Assembly (NCBI RefSeq): GCF_001411475.1
Contig: NZ_LLWH01000167.1
Span: forward strand, 1-38,587
Length of the DNA: 38,587 bases
Direction: 5' to 3'
Origin: Pseudomonas endophytica
GTDB lineage: Bacteria > Pseudomonadota > Gammaproteobacteria > Pseudomonadales > Pseudomonadaceae
Position numbers and translations under genes: made by a program. Below, piece by piece: positions 25,272 through 33,406 of this stretch (positions are counted from its first letter, which is position 1; each line of letters starts with the position of its first letter). The notes under the pieces were generated by a model. It saw nothing but the letters and a program-made list of their open reading frames with translations. It searched no databases and was not told where the DNA came from.

Positions 25272-25745
25272 TCAAGCTTGTCGCTTACCACTTGCAGCTT
25301 GCAGCTCAGTCACCACCGCCCACTCCTCAGCTGTCACAGGCATCACGGACAAACGACTGCCTTTTTGCACCAGCCGCATTTCAGCCAATGCGCTTTGTTG
25401 TTTCAGGTAGTCGAGCTTGATCACCTTAGGAAAGGTTTGCACATGCGCCACTTGCAGCGCGCTCCACGGGTTGTTGTCGACCCTAGCCTTGGGCGCGAAA
25501 TAATGGCTTTCAGGGTCGAGTGCTGTCGGATCTGGGTAGGCGGCTTGAGTGATGCGGCCCACTCCGGCAATTCCCGGTTCTGGACAGCTTGAGTGATAAA
25601 AGAAGAACTCATCCCCGACGGCCATAGCGCGCATAAAATTGCGCGCCTGATAATTACGCACGCCGTCCCAGCGCGCTTCGCCGATCTTCTGCAAGTCCTT
25701 GATCGAAAACTCGTCAGGCTCGGATTTCATCAACCAATAGGCCAT
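25272..25745 (-). CDS. EVE-domain protein
   Basis: 157-residue cytosolic protein made almost entirely of an EVE (PUA/YTH-like) domain. MAYWLMKSEPDEFSIKDLQK, the DGVRNYQARNFMR motif, DEFFFYHSSCPEPGIAG and DPKSHY-like DPESHYFAPKA mark the aromatic pocket that in the family is thought to bind modified bases. The frame is open upstream to 25937, but the domain begins at ATG 25745 with AGGGGC upstream. The last codons (ELQAASGKRQA) lie in AAGCTGCAAGC-type repetitive DNA that continues past the stop to about 25240, so the tail sequence may vary between strains. It stands alone next to the 6S/5-FCL region. Confidence 0.92.
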   Translation of the reverse strand: MAYWLMKSEPDEFSIKDLQKIGEARWDGVRNYQARNFMRAMAVGDEFFFYHSSCPEPGIAGVGRITQAAYPDPTALDPESHYFAPKARVDNNPWSALQVAHVQTFPKVIKLDYLKQQSALAEMRLVQKGSRLSVMPVTAEEWAVVTELQAASGKRQA

Positions 25746-25940
25746 TTTTCTGCCCCTGAAACATGGAGTGGTTATTTTATCTGGCAACACTTTGATAAAC
25801 CGACAATCGGTTGGCGCCAGCGTTTGCGTGTGTGTTCGTGTTGCCTCAGAATGCCGGGCTTTTAAGCTAGACGTTGCTGCACGGCCTATAACAAAAACCG
25901 TTGCTGTCATCGTGATGATTTGCCGGAAGGGGGGCAATCG

Positions 25941-26090
25941 ATGAAACGCAAGCCGGATTTACTGTGGGTGTTGGTTGTTTTGTTCGGTTTAGGCATGGTT
26001 ACGACAGGTTATGCGCAAAGCCTCTGGTCAAATTCAAACGATGCACCGATTGAACTCGCACAACAGCAAGTACAGCCATTTAAACGCTAA
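25941..26090 (+). CDS. Small single-pass membrane protein, 49 residues
   Basis: ORF starting MKRKPDLLWVLVVLFGLGMV: a basic start, one hydrophobic helix (LLWVLVVLFGLGMVTTGYA) and a short polar tail ending QQVQPFKR. AAGGGGGG seven bases before the ATG is a strong ribosome site. The helix could be an anchor or a signal peptide (possible cleavage after GYA). It is divergent from the EVE gene and convergent with the 5-FCL gene. I recognise no family; base use is like that of its neighbours. The 195-base gap between the EVE start and this ORF holds only their presumed promoters. Confidence 0.6.
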   Translation: MKRKPDLLWVLVVLFGLGMVTTGYAQSLWSNSNDAPIELAQQQVQPFKR

Positions 26091-26104
26091 GCACTTTCGA
26101 ACGC

Positions 26105-26129
26105 AGGCATCGCTTTAACAGTGATGCCT
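26105..26129. terminator. Hairpin between the small membrane gene and 5-FCL
   Basis: AGGCATC (26105-26111) and GATGCCT (26123-26129) form a 7-bp stem with an 11-base loop in the 45-base gap between two convergent genes. It could end either transcript, but lacks a clear T tract. Confidence 0.4.
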
Positions 26130-26135
26130 TGAGCG

Positions 26136-26741
26136 TCAGTAAGCAACGTACCACTGCTTATCCGAGACCGTACCTTGTAACGGTACATCCCAACTGGCCT
26201 GCGCCAAGCTTTCGACTTTTTGACATTCGTGGGCCAAGCCCAAAAGCGTTGGCTTGCGCCAGCGTTGGCGACGAGCCAAATAGGCGAGGCTACGGTCATA
26301 AAAGCCGCCGCCCATGCCCAATCGGCCACCACTCGCATCAAACCCTACCAACGGTAATAGCACCAAGTCTAAAGCCCAGACTTTACGTTGGCGTGCGCGA
26401 TTGATGCGAGGCTCCAGAATGCGAAAACGGTTGCGGAACAATTTTTCGCCCGGCGTAATCCGCTGGAACACCATCTTGGTTTTGGGCCAGGCGCTGAGCA
26501 CCGGCAAGTAGGTGATCTTGCCTCGCCTTTGAGCTTCGCGCAGCAGCAGGCGCGGGTCTATCTCACCGTCAGTGGGCAAGTAAAGCGCGATATGTTTGGC
26601 GCGTCGCAACAGCGGGTGTTGTGCCAATTGACGATACAGACCGCGGGCCGCTTGGCGTTGCTCACAGGGGGACAATGCGCGGCGGGCGTTGCGTAGCTGG
26701 CGGCGAAGTTGCGGGCGGGAGGGCGGCGCAGGTTCGGTCAT
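26136..26741 (-). CDS. fau: 5-formyltetrahydrofolate cyclo-ligase
   Basis: 201-residue cytosolic enzyme (also called YgfA) that converts 5-formyl-tetrahydrofolate to 5,10-methenyl-tetrahydrofolate with ATP. The N-terminal basic helix RPQLRRQLRNARRALSP, the strand IALYLPTDGEIDP, and the signature PLVGFDASGGRLGMGGGFYD (nucleotide and folate site) are intact. The frame continues upstream to 26816 through non-homologous sequence, so ATG 26741 is used although its ribosome site is weak. It lies directly downstream of 6S RNA and zapA on the same strand, a conserved proteobacterial arrangement in which the protein is made from the 6S read-through transcript. Confidence 0.93.
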   Translation of the reverse strand: MTEPAPPSRPQLRRQLRNARRALSPCEQRQAARGLYRQLAQHPLLRRAKHIALYLPTDGEIDPRLLLREAQRRGKITYLPVLSAWPKTKMVFQRITPGEKLFRNRFRILEPRINRARQRKVWALDLVLLPLVGFDASGGRLGMGGGFYDRSLAYLARRQRWRKPTLLGLAHECQKVESLAQASWDVPLQGTVSDKQWYVAY

Positions 26742-26794
26742 GATGGCGTGCTGTTTAAGATCGAGCGCACCGGGCGGCGGGCTCGTGGTCTGCC

Positions 26795-26817
26795 AATGCC
26801 AGCAGAGGGCTGGCATT
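26795..26817 (-). terminator. Hairpin just downstream of 6S RNA
   Basis: AATGCCAGC (26795-26803) and GCTGGCATT (26809-26817) form a perfect 9-bp stem around AGAGG, between the 6S RNA 3' end and the cyclo-ligase start. With no T tract it may be a leaky terminator or processing signal rather than a full stop. Confidence 0.5.
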
Positions 26818-26827
26818 GCACATTGAA

Positions 26828-27007
26828 ATCAGGCTCCCCGACGTACCGCTGTCGGCTTGGCCCTTGAACCCGAAAGTTCAAGGTGGAAGTTGCAGTAGAC
26901 CTTAAGGCTTTCCGTCTAGCGGACATGCACACCGGCCCAACGTGCAAGCTCCAGGGTATTGCGAATCGGCTCAGGGACATCGCTAACTGGCGAATACTCC
27001 AGGGAGT
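26828..27007 (-). ncRNA. ssrS: 6S RNA
   Basis: About 180 bases on the reverse strand between zapA and the cyclo-ligase gene, the conserved place of ssrS. The RNA begins near ACTCCCTGGAGTATTCGCCA. It contains the segments familiar from pseudomonad 6S RNA, GATGTCCCTGAGCCGATTCG and GGTGTGCATGTCCGC, and ends with a strand (CGGGGAGCCTGATT) that can pair back to the 5' end. This closes the long irregular hairpin that mimics an open promoter and binds sigma-70 RNA polymerase. A TATACT -10 element at 27019-27014 places the start near 27007. Exact ends are estimated. Confidence 0.87.
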
Positions 27008-27013
27008 GGCGAG

Positions 27014-27042
27014 AGTATACCCCAAAGAAACGTTTTGAATCA
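27014..27042 (-). promoter_or_regulatory. 6S RNA promoter
   Basis: TATACT (27019-27014) is a near-perfect -10 element. Seventeen bases upstream lies a weak -35 (TGATTC, 27042-27037) that overlaps the stop codon of zapA. 6S RNA therefore has its own start while also lying in the zapA read-through path. Confidence 0.6.
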
Positions 27043-27357
27043 GCTCTTACGTTCGTTCGGATCAGTGGCCAGTACCAAATCGACGCGATCAAGCAGGTCG
27101 CGTACTTGTTCTCGCGTCGCACTGCTGGTTTGTGCTTGTGGCGCTTCCTGCTTGTGCAGCAGGTCATGAGTGATGTTCAGCGCCGCCATCACGGCGATAC
27201 GGTCGGCACCAATGACTTTGCCACTGCTGCGGATCTCGCGCATCTTGGTGTCCAAGTAGCGTGCGGCGCTCACTAGATTGGTGCGCTCTTCTTGCGGGCA
27301 CATGATCGAATACTCTTTATCGAGAATGTGTACGGTGACGCTACTGCTTGAACTCAT
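27040..27357 (-). CDS. zapA: Cell division protein ZapA
   Basis: 105-residue FtsZ-associated protein that bundles FtsZ filaments at the division ring. The N-terminal globular part VTVHILDKEYSIMCPQEERT and LVSAARYLDTKMREIRSSGK is followed by the coiled-coil start IAVMAALNITHDLLHKQE and a polar C-terminal helix. Length is typical. Its ATG (27357) overlaps the stop of the upstream coiled-coil gene by four bases (ATGA). Its own stop codon overlaps the -35 region of the 6S RNA gene. Confidence 0.94.
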   Translation of the reverse strand: MSSSSSVTVHILDKEYSIMCPQEERTNLVSAARYLDTKMREIRSSGKVIGADRIAVMAALNITHDLLHKQEAPQAQTSSATREQVRDLLDRVDLVLATDPNERKS

Positions 27358-27563
27358 GAGTCTTGCTCCAGGGCTTTGAGACGCGAAATCATCGTTTCCA
27401 CCTTGGTCCGGGCGATTTCGTTTTTTTCAATGAGATGCGCGCGTTCTACGCGCCAAGTCTTTTCCTGAGCTAATAAGAGTGCGTTTTGGCGTTTAAGTTG
27501 CTCGACTCGTGTAATCAGCAACTCAAGTCTAGCCATCAGTGCGTGCAGGTCGGTGTCTTCCAT
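27354..27563 (-). CDS. Small coiled-coil protein (TIGR02449 type)
   Basis: 69-residue protein that is nearly all helix with heptad-like Leu spacing (LHALMARLELLITRVEQLKR, then NALLLAQEKTWRVERAHLIE), so a coiled-coil dimer is likely. It matches my memory of the TIGR02449 family found upstream of zapA in pseudomonads. The pattern resembles ZapB-like division factors, and the four-base overlap with zapA suggests a shared role at the division ring; that function is inference. ATG 27563 follows TAGGA. It is divergent from ygfB across a 133-base gap. Confidence 0.85.
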   Translation of the reverse strand: MEDTDLHALMARLELLITRVEQLKRQNALLLAQEKTWRVERAHLIEKNEIARTKVETMISRLKALEQDS

Positions 27564-27696
27564 TGTGTCCTACTGTATTTTTCTGATGGGAGGTGACTGC
27601 CAAGCGAGTTGACGCCTCGATGGTCTAGCCCGTCTGCCGGTGCTAGGATACAAGGCCTCCATTCTAGACATAGCGCCGCTTGGCGCCTAGCTGACC

Positions 27697-28254
27697 ATGC
27701 CTATCCAAAACTCCCCGTACCAAGCCTTTGCCACCCTGCTGACGTCCAGCGGCCATAATGTTTCGCCTGCAGAACTGCACGGCCTGTTGCTGGGACGCAG
27801 CGCAGCCGGTGTTGGTTTTGACCAAGATGGCTGGCTAGCTGACGCTAACGACCTGCTCGAAGGCGAAATTCAAGACAACGTACGCAATGCCTTGATCGGT
27901 TTGCAAGAGATGGTTAAAGGCGAACTGACCGGCGACGACATGACCGTCGTGCTGTTGTTGCCAACCGATGACGTTCCGTTGGCTGATCGCGCGGCTGCGC
28001 TGGGCCAATGGTGCCAAGGTTTCCTTTCGGGGTTTGGTCTGAACTACCGTGACAATGCTTTGAGTGATGAAAGCAATGAAGTGCTCCAAGACTTAGCGGC
28101 GATTGCTCAAGTGCAAGACGCTCTGGAAGAATCTGATGACGGCGAAAGTGACTACATGGAAGTCATGGAATACCTGCGCGTCGCGCCGTTGCTATTGTTC
28201 ACCGAGACTAAAAAACCGACTGAAGCTGCACCTGCCAAGCCTTCGCTGCACTGA
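27697..28254 (+). CDS. ygfB: YgfB/YecA-family protein (UPF0149)
   Basis: 185-residue cytosolic protein. Family hallmarks are the N-terminal [18 protein letters not shown] helix pair and the central [15 protein letters not shown] motif, with an acidic helical rest ([20 protein letters not shown]). In P. aeruginosa a YgfB protein modulates AlpA-dependent gene control, but whether that applies here is unknown. ATG 27697 has a weak ribosome site; the N-terminus [15 protein letters not shown] fits the family. First gene of the ygfB-pepP-ubiH-ubiI run, the same order as in E. coli. Confidence 0.93.
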   Translation: MPIQNSPYQAFATLLTSSGHNVSPAELHGLLLGRSAAGVGFDQDGWLADANDLLEGEIQDNVRNALIGLQEMVKGELTGDDMTVVLLLPTDDVPLADRAAALGQWCQGFLSGFGLNYRDNALSDESNEVLQDLAAIAQVQDALEESDDGESDYMEVMEYLRVAPLLLFTETKKPTEAAPAKPSLH

Positions 28255-28283
28255 TTGATCGAAAAGAAGGAAGCCGTCTGCCC

Positions 28284-29618
28284 ATGATCCATATCCCGAA
28301 ATCGGAATACACCCGTCGCCGCAAGGCGCTCATGGCGCAGATGGAGCCCAACAGCATCGCGATCCTGCCTGCCGCAGCTGTGGCTATTCGCAATCGCGAT
28401 GTTGAGCATGTGTACCGCCAAGACAGCAACTTTCAGTACTTGAGCGGTTTTCCTGAGCCGCAGGCGGTGATCGTCTTGATCCCCGGTCGCGCTCATGGCC
28501 AATACGTACTCTTTTGCCGCGAGCGCAATGCCGAACGCGAGCTGTGGGATGGCTTGCGTGCAGGCCAAGAAGGCGCCATTCGTGACTATGGCGCAGACGA
28601 TGCCTTCCCAATCGCCGACATTGACGACATCTTGCCAGGGCTGATCGAAGGCCGTGACCGGGTGTATTCGGCGATGGGGAGTAACCCTGAGTTCGATCGT
28701 CACCTCATGGAGTGGATCAACACTATTCGCTCCAAGGCCAGCCTCGGTGCCCAGCCGCCAAACGAATTCGTTGCGCTGGATCATCTGCTGCATGACATGC
28801 GCCTATACAAGTCTGGCGCAGAGATCAAAGTCATGCGCCACGCGGCGCAGATATCTGCTCGCGCGCACATCCGTGCGATGCAGGCCAGCCGCGCCGGGTT
28901 GCACGAATACAGCCTGGAGGCCGAGCTGGATTACGAATTCCGTAAAAGCGGTGCGAAAATGCCTGCGTATGGCTCAATCGTTGCCTCGGGTGATAACAGC
29001 TGCATCCTGCATTACCAAGAGAACGATGCTGCGCTCAAAGATGGCGATTTGGTGTTGATTGATGCGGGGTGTGAGATCGACTGTTACGCCAGTGACATCA
29101 GCCGTACGTTCCCGGTAAACGGCAGATTCTCCCCGGAACAAAAAGCTATTTATGAACTGGTGCTGGCAGCCCAAGAAGCCGCCTTCAGCGAAATTGCGCC
29201 GAACAAACACTGGAACCAAGCCCATGAAATCACCGTGCAGGTGATCACTGCCGGGCTGGTTGAGCTGGGTTTGTTACACGGCGACGTCAACGAGTTGATC
29301 GCCAACGAAGCCTATAAAGCGTTCTACATGCACCGTGCTGGCCATTGGCTGGGGCTTGATGTGCATGACGTTGGCGAATACAAAGTGGGCGGTGAGTGGC
29401 GCGTCTTAGAGCCAGGTATGACTCTGACGGTCGAGCCCGGTATCTACATCAGCCCAAGTAATCAGCACGTCGCTAAAAAATGGCGCGGCATTGGCGTGCG
29501 CATCGAGGATGACGTCGTAGTGACCAAACAGGGCTGTGAAATCCTGACCGGCGATGTGCCCAAAACCGTTGCCGAGATCGAAGCCTTGATGGCGATAGCA
29601 CGAGCGAGCGCAGCATGA
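28284..29618 (+). CDS. pepP: Xaa-Pro aminopeptidase P
   Basis: 444-residue dimanganese peptidase that removes an N-terminal residue preceding proline. The N-terminal creatinase-like domain (IPKSEYTRRRKALMAQMEPN) is followed by the pita-bread catalytic domain. The metal ligands are visible in LVLIDAGCEIDCYASDISRT (two Asp), HRAGHWLGLDVHDVG (His), MTLTVEPGIYI (Glu) and GIGVRIEDDVVVT (Glu). GAAGGAA lies upstream of ATG 28284. The stop overlaps the ubiH start by four bases (ATGA), as in E. coli. Confidence 0.96.
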   Translation: MIHIPKSEYTRRRKALMAQMEPNSIAILPAAAVAIRNRDVEHVYRQDSNFQYLSGFPEPQAVIVLIPGRAHGQYVLFCRERNAERELWDGLRAGQEGAIRDYGADDAFPIADIDDILPGLIEGRDRVYSAMGSNPEFDRHLMEWINTIRSKASLGAQPPNEFVALDHLLHDMRLYKSGAEIKVMRHAAQISARAHIRAMQASRAGLHEYSLEAELDYEFRKSGAKMPAYGSIVASGDNSCILHYQENDAALKDGDLVLIDAGCEIDCYASDISRTFPVNGRFSPEQKAIYELVLAAQEAAFSEIAPNKHWNQAHEITVQVITAGLVELGLLHGDVNELIANEAYKAFYMHRAGHWLGLDVHDVGEYKVGGEWRVLEPGMTLTVEPGIYISPSNQHVAKKWRGIGVRIEDDVVVTKQGCEILTGDVPKTVAEIEALMAIARASAA

Positions 29619-30802
29619 GCCGAGTCAGTCTGGCAATTATTGGCGGTGGGCTGGTCGGTGCGAGCCTTGCTTTGGCGTTGCAAGCTGGGGCTAAGGCGAG
29701 AGGCTGGAAGATCGTCCTGATCGAACCGTTTGCCCCCGGCAACACCTATCAACCGAGCTACGACGCGCGCTCGTCGGCGCTGAGCTATGGCTCGCGACTC
29801 ATCTATGAGCGCCTTGGCGTGTGGCAGTCGATGGTTGAGCGGGGCGAGCCGATCAAAGATATTCATGTTTCCGATCGTGGGCGCTTCTCTACAGCGCGCT
29901 TGTCGGCCAGCGAAGAGGGTGTGCCAGCACTCGGTTACGTGGTCGAAAACGCTTGGCTCGGCCAATGCCTGTGGAAAAGTTTGGATCCGGATGTCATCAG
30001 CTGGCGTTGCCCGGCGGAAGTTATCCACATGCAGCCGCTGGAAGCGGGCTATCGTCTGACCCTCAATGACGAAACCACGCTCGAGTGTGATCTGGCGGTC
30101 TTGGCGGATGGCGGGCGATCCGGGTTGCGCGAGCAATTGGGCATCCATGTGCACAAACGCCCCTACGACCAAAGCGCCCTGATCGCGAATATCAGTTCCA
30201 GCCAGCCCCATGACGGCATGGCCTTTGAACGCTTTACTGATGAAGGGCCAATGGCCTTGCTGCCGTTGCCCGATAACCGCTGCGCGTTGGTCTGGACGCG
30301 ATTAGGGATGGACGCTCAGCGCCTAGCGACACTGGATGAGCGCAGCTTTCTGCGCGAGTTGCAGGCGGTATTTGGTTACCGCTTGGGCACGCTGACGCAG
30401 GTCGGAGCGCGCCACTTATACCCGCTCACGCTGATTGAGGCTCAAGAGCAAGTGCGTCCGCATTTGGTGGTATTGGGGAATGCGGCGCACAGCCTGCACC
30501 CGATTGCTGGCCAAGGTTTTAACCTGTCTTTGCGTGACGCCCAAGCCTTGGCCGATGCTTTGCTAGCAAGCGACCAAAAACCCGGCGAGCTGGCCACATT
30601 GTTGAGTTATCAACAGCGCCAGCAACTGGATCAGCACTTGACCATCGGCTTCTCGGACCAAGTGACACGGCTTTTTGGCAGTGATCAGACCCTGATTTCG
30701 TTTGGCCGCAACTTAGGTTTGCTCGGCCTCGATTTGTTGCCCCCAGCCAAGCGCTGGTTTGCCCGACAGGCAATGGGCCTGGGCACGCGTGCAGACAGCT
30801 GA
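29615..30802 (+). CDS. ubiH: 2-octaprenyl-6-methoxyphenol hydroxylase
   Basis: 395-residue FAD monooxygenase of ubiquinone ring hydroxylation. The Rossmann motif IIGGGLVGASLALAL begins at residue ~8, the DG motif is VLADGGRSGLREQLG, and the second FAD motif is VVLGNAAHSLHPIAGQGFNL; the GN in place of GD is usual for UbiH. It starts inside the end of pepP. A 79-base gap separates it from the next, homologous hydroxylase gene; they are ancient paralogues sharing layout throughout. Confidence 0.94.
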   Translation: MSRVSLAIIGGGLVGASLALALQAGAKARGWKIVLIEPFAPGNTYQPSYDARSSALSYGSRLIYERLGVWQSMVERGEPIKDIHVSDRGRFSTARLSASEEGVPALGYVVENAWLGQCLWKSLDPDVISWRCPAEVIHMQPLEAGYRLTLNDETTLECDLAVLADGGRSGLREQLGIHVHKRPYDQSALIANISSSQPHDGMAFERFTDEGPMALLPLPDNRCALVWTRLGMDAQRLATLDERSFLRELQAVFGYRLGTLTQVGARHLYPLTLIEAQEQVRPHLVVLGNAAHSLHPIAGQGFNLSLRDAQALADALLASDQKPGELATLLSYQQRQQLDQHLTIGFSDQVTRLFGSDQTLISFGRNLGLLGLDLLPPAKRWFARQAMGLGTRADS

Positions 30803-30881
30803 CAGCGACCGGGCGTTTAAACCCCCCCGTATCGAACCCTTTTACAGGCGGCGCAGGCCGCTAGCGAGACAGGCTTAAAGC

Positions 30882-32105
30882 ATGGAAATGCGCGCAGATG
30901 TGCTGATTGTCGGGGCCGGAATGGTCGGAAGCGCTTTAGCGCTGGCGCTCAAAGAGAGTGGGCTAAACGTTCTGCTGCTCGACGGCAGCCCGCTCAGCGT
31001 CAAACCTTTCACCGCACAAGACGCTTTTGAACCTCGGGTCAGCGCCTTGTCAGCGGCCAGCCAACGCATCCTGCAACGCCTTGGCGCGTGGGACGGTATT
31101 CACGCACGGCGTGTCAGCCCGTATTCGCACATGCACGTGTGGGATGGCAGCGGCACCGGGCAGATCCACTTTTCGGCGGCCAGTGTGCACGCCGACGTGC
31201 TCGGCCATATCGTCGAAAACCGCGTGGTACAAGACGCTTTGTTGGAGTGCTTACAAGGCGCCGACATCGAGATGTTGGCCAATGCACGCCTTGAACAAAT
31301 GCGCCGCTCGGGTGATGACTGGCTGTTGACCTTGGCCGATGGCCGCACCTTGCGTGCACCGCTGGTGGTAGCTGCCGACGGCGCCAACTCCGCAGTGCGG
31401 CGTCTGACCGGCTGTGAGACTCGCGAATGGGACTACCAGCATCATGCCATTGTCACCAGCGTACATTGCGCCCAAGGGCATCAGCAGACCGCATGGCAGC
31501 GTTTCACCGATCACGGGCCCCTAGCGTTTTTACCGCTGGAGCGTGAAGGGCAGCACGATTGGTGCTCGATCGTCTGGTCCACGACGCCCGAGCAAGCGCA
31601 ACAATTGATGGCGCTCGACGACGAGGCGTTTTGCCGTGAGCTTGAGTTTGCCTTTGAGGGCCGATTGGGCAACGTACTCAGCGCCGACCCGCGAGTCTGC
31701 GTGCCCTTGCGCCAACGGCATGCCAAGCGTTACGTGGCCGAGGGTCTGGCATTGATCGGCGACGCTGCGCACACCATTCACCCGTTGGCCGGGCAGGGCG
31801 TGAACCTGGGGTTTTTGGATGCAGCCGTGTTGGCGGATGTATTGCTGCATGCAGCGGATCGCGGCGAGCGTTTGGCTGATGTGCGAGTACTGAGTCGTTT
31901 TGAACGGCGTCGCATGCCTCACAACCTAGCGCTGATGGCGGCAATGGAAGGCTTTGAGCGGCTGTTTCAGTCAGATTCACTGACCGCTCGATTAGTGCGT
32001 AACACCGGCTTGAAATGGGTCAACCAATTGCCCGAAGCCAAAGCCTTATTCGTGCGCCAAGCACTGGGTCTCACCGGCGACCTGCCACCACTGGCCAAAC
32101 CTTAA
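30882..32105 (+). CDS. ubiI: UbiI/VisC-like ubiquinone hydroxylase
   Basis: 407-residue FAD monooxygenase paralogous to UbiH. Motifs: VLIVGAGMVGSALALALKES (FAD), LVVAADGANSAVRRLTG (DG) and GDAAHTIHPLAGQGVNLGFL (second FAD motif). By position after ubiH it corresponds to E. coli visC/ubiI, the C5 hydroxylase. Automated annotation often calls it the 3-methyl-6-methoxy-benzoquinol hydroxylase (UbiF type), and the two cannot be told apart by eye. ATG 30882 is used; an in-frame ATG lies two codons later and the ribosome site is weak. Confidence 0.9.
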   Translation: MEMRADVLIVGAGMVGSALALALKESGLNVLLLDGSPLSVKPFTAQDAFEPRVSALSAASQRILQRLGAWDGIHARRVSPYSHMHVWDGSGTGQIHFSAASVHADVLGHIVENRVVQDALLECLQGADIEMLANARLEQMRRSGDDWLLTLADGRTLRAPLVVAADGANSAVRRLTGCETREWDYQHHAIVTSVHCAQGHQQTAWQRFTDHGPLAFLPLEREGQHDWCSIVWSTTPEQAQQLMALDDEAFCRELEFAFEGRLGNVLSADPRVCVPLRQRHAKRYVAEGLALIGDAAHTIHPLAGQGVNLGFLDAAVLADVLLHAADRGERLADVRVLSRFERRRMPHNLALMAAMEGFERLFQSDSLTARLVRNTGLKWVNQLPEAKALFVRQALGLTGDLPPLAKP

Positions 32106-32116
32106 GAGGTAGGAAT

Positions 32117-32150
32117 GATCTTTTAAGCGATTAAAAGATCGCAGCCTGCA
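32117..32150. repeat. Decayed REP-type repeat R8
   Basis: GATCTTTTAA (32117-32126) and TTAAAAGATC (32131-32140) form a perfect 10-bp stem around GCGA, followed by GCAGCCTGCA, the beginning of a type A right arm. GTAGGAAT just before may be the rest of a deleted left arm. It lies 11 bases after the ubiI stop and is followed by a T-rich run on the forward strand (GGGTTTTTGG), so it could end the ubi operon. The rest of the gap to 32264 shows no gene. Confidence 0.65.
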
Positions 32151-32264
32151 AAGGGTTTTTGGCGATTCGCAACATCTGGTAACGCCTCTGGGGCGAGTTC
32201 GGTTGAGATGGCAAATGTGATTCACTACCATTTACGTCCGTTTCGCACCAAAGAGACCGCCTAC

Positions 32265-33266
32265 ATGTTGGCACCCAAGCGTCTACTGACTGCACTGGCC
32301 CTTACCGTGTTCGGGAGCAGCGCATTTGCTGCCGATGAAGTGGTGGTTTATTCCTCGCGTATCGACGAGCTGATCAAGCCGGTATTTGACGCCTACACCG
32401 CTAAAACCGGGGTTAAGGTTAAGTTCATCACCGACAAAGAAGCGCCGCTGATGCAGCGCATCAAGGCTGAAGGCCAAAACGCCACGGCCGACCTGCTGCT
32501 CACCGTGGATGCTGGCAACCTGTGGCAAGCCGAGCAAATGGGTATCTTGCAGCCGATCAAGTCCGACATCATCGACAAAAACATCCCGCCTCAATACCGC
32601 TCTTCTTCCCACGAGTGGACAGGCTTGAGCCTGCGCGCTCGGACCATTGCTTACGCAACCGACCGGGTTAAGCCTGAAGAGCTATCGACCTATGAAGCCT
32701 TGGCAGACAAACAGTGGGAAGGGCGCTTGTGCCTACGTACCGCGAAGAAGGTGTACAACCAGTCGCTAACGGCCACCATGATCGAAGTGAATGGCCCGCA
32801 AAAAACCGAAGAAGTCCTCAAAGGCTGGGTGCATAACCTGTCCACCGATGTGTTCTCGGATGACGTTTCGGTGCTGGAAGCGATCAACGCTGGGCAGTGT
32901 GATGTCGGTATCGTCAACACCTACTACTACGGCCGCCTGCATAAGCAAAAGCCGGATCTAGCCGTCAAACTGTTCTGGCCGAATCAGGCTGATCGTGGTG
33001 TTCACGTCAACTTATCGGGTATTGGCTTAACCAAGTACGCGCCGCACCCCGAGGCCGCTACCGCGTTGGTGGAGTGGATGACCACTCCTGAAGCCCAAGC
33101 GATTTTTGCCGGCACCAACCAAGAGTTCCCGGCCAACCCGAGCGTAGCGCCGTCGGCCGAAGTGGCGAGTTGGGGTGAGTTCAAAGCTGACAAGTTGCCG
33201 GTTGAAGTCGCAGGCAAGCGTCAAGCCGAAGCGATCCGCATGATGGACCGTGCTGGCTGGAATTGA
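32265..33266 (+). CDS. Ferric-iron ABC transporter, periplasmic binding protein
   Basis: 333-residue FbpA/HitA-type iron-binding protein with a signal peptide ([20 protein letters not shown], cleavage after AFA, residue ~22). The mature start [20 protein letters not shown] and the motif [11 protein letters not shown] (Tyr220-222) match the family; two adjacent Tyr bind Fe3+ there. AAGAGA upstream supports ATG 32265, although the frame extends back to 32208. It is followed by its permease gene after a repeat (R9). Iron as substrate is well supported by the Tyr motif and by the partner. Confidence 0.94.
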   Translation: MLAPKRLLTALALTVFGSSAFAADEVVVYSSRIDELIKPVFDAYTAKTGVKVKFITDKEAPLMQRIKAEGQNATADLLLTVDAGNLWQAEQMGILQPIKSDIIDKNIPPQYRSSSHEWTGLSLRARTIAYATDRVKPEELSTYEALADKQWEGRLCLRTAKKVYNQSLTATMIEVNGPQKTEEVLKGWVHNLSTDVFSDDVSVLEAINAGQCDVGIVNTYYYGRLHKQKPDLAVKLFWPNQADRGVHVNLSGIGLTKYAPHPEAATALVEWMTTPEAQAIFAGTNQEFPANPSVAPSAEVASWGEFKADKLPVEVAGKRQAEAIRMMDRAGWN

Positions 33267-33292
33267 TTAAAGCCAAAACACTGCATTAATCC

Positions 33293-33361
33293 CGTAGGAG
33301 CTGGCGTAGGTTACGATCTTTTGATTCCCTAAAAAGATCGCAGCCTGCGTCAGCTCCTGCG
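33293..33361. repeat. REP-type inverted repeat R9, inside the iron operon
   Basis: Diverged type A arms (CGTAGGAGCTGGCGTAGGTT and a right arm ending GTCAGCTCCTGCG) with an inner stem GATCTTTT / AAAAAGATC. Several arm positions differ from the type A consensus. It occupies much of the 140-base gap between the iron-binding protein and permease genes. Confidence 0.8.
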
Positions 33362-33406
33362 GCGTTTTAGACCCAGTCCTTTCATCCCGCCTTTCGAGAG
33401 TTTTTC

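Noticed and set aside
32213..32233. AAATG-N11-CATTT palindrome before the iron-binding protein gene, a possible Fur box
   Set aside because: Too few matches to the Fur consensus GATAATGATAATCATTATC; the short arms can occur by chance.
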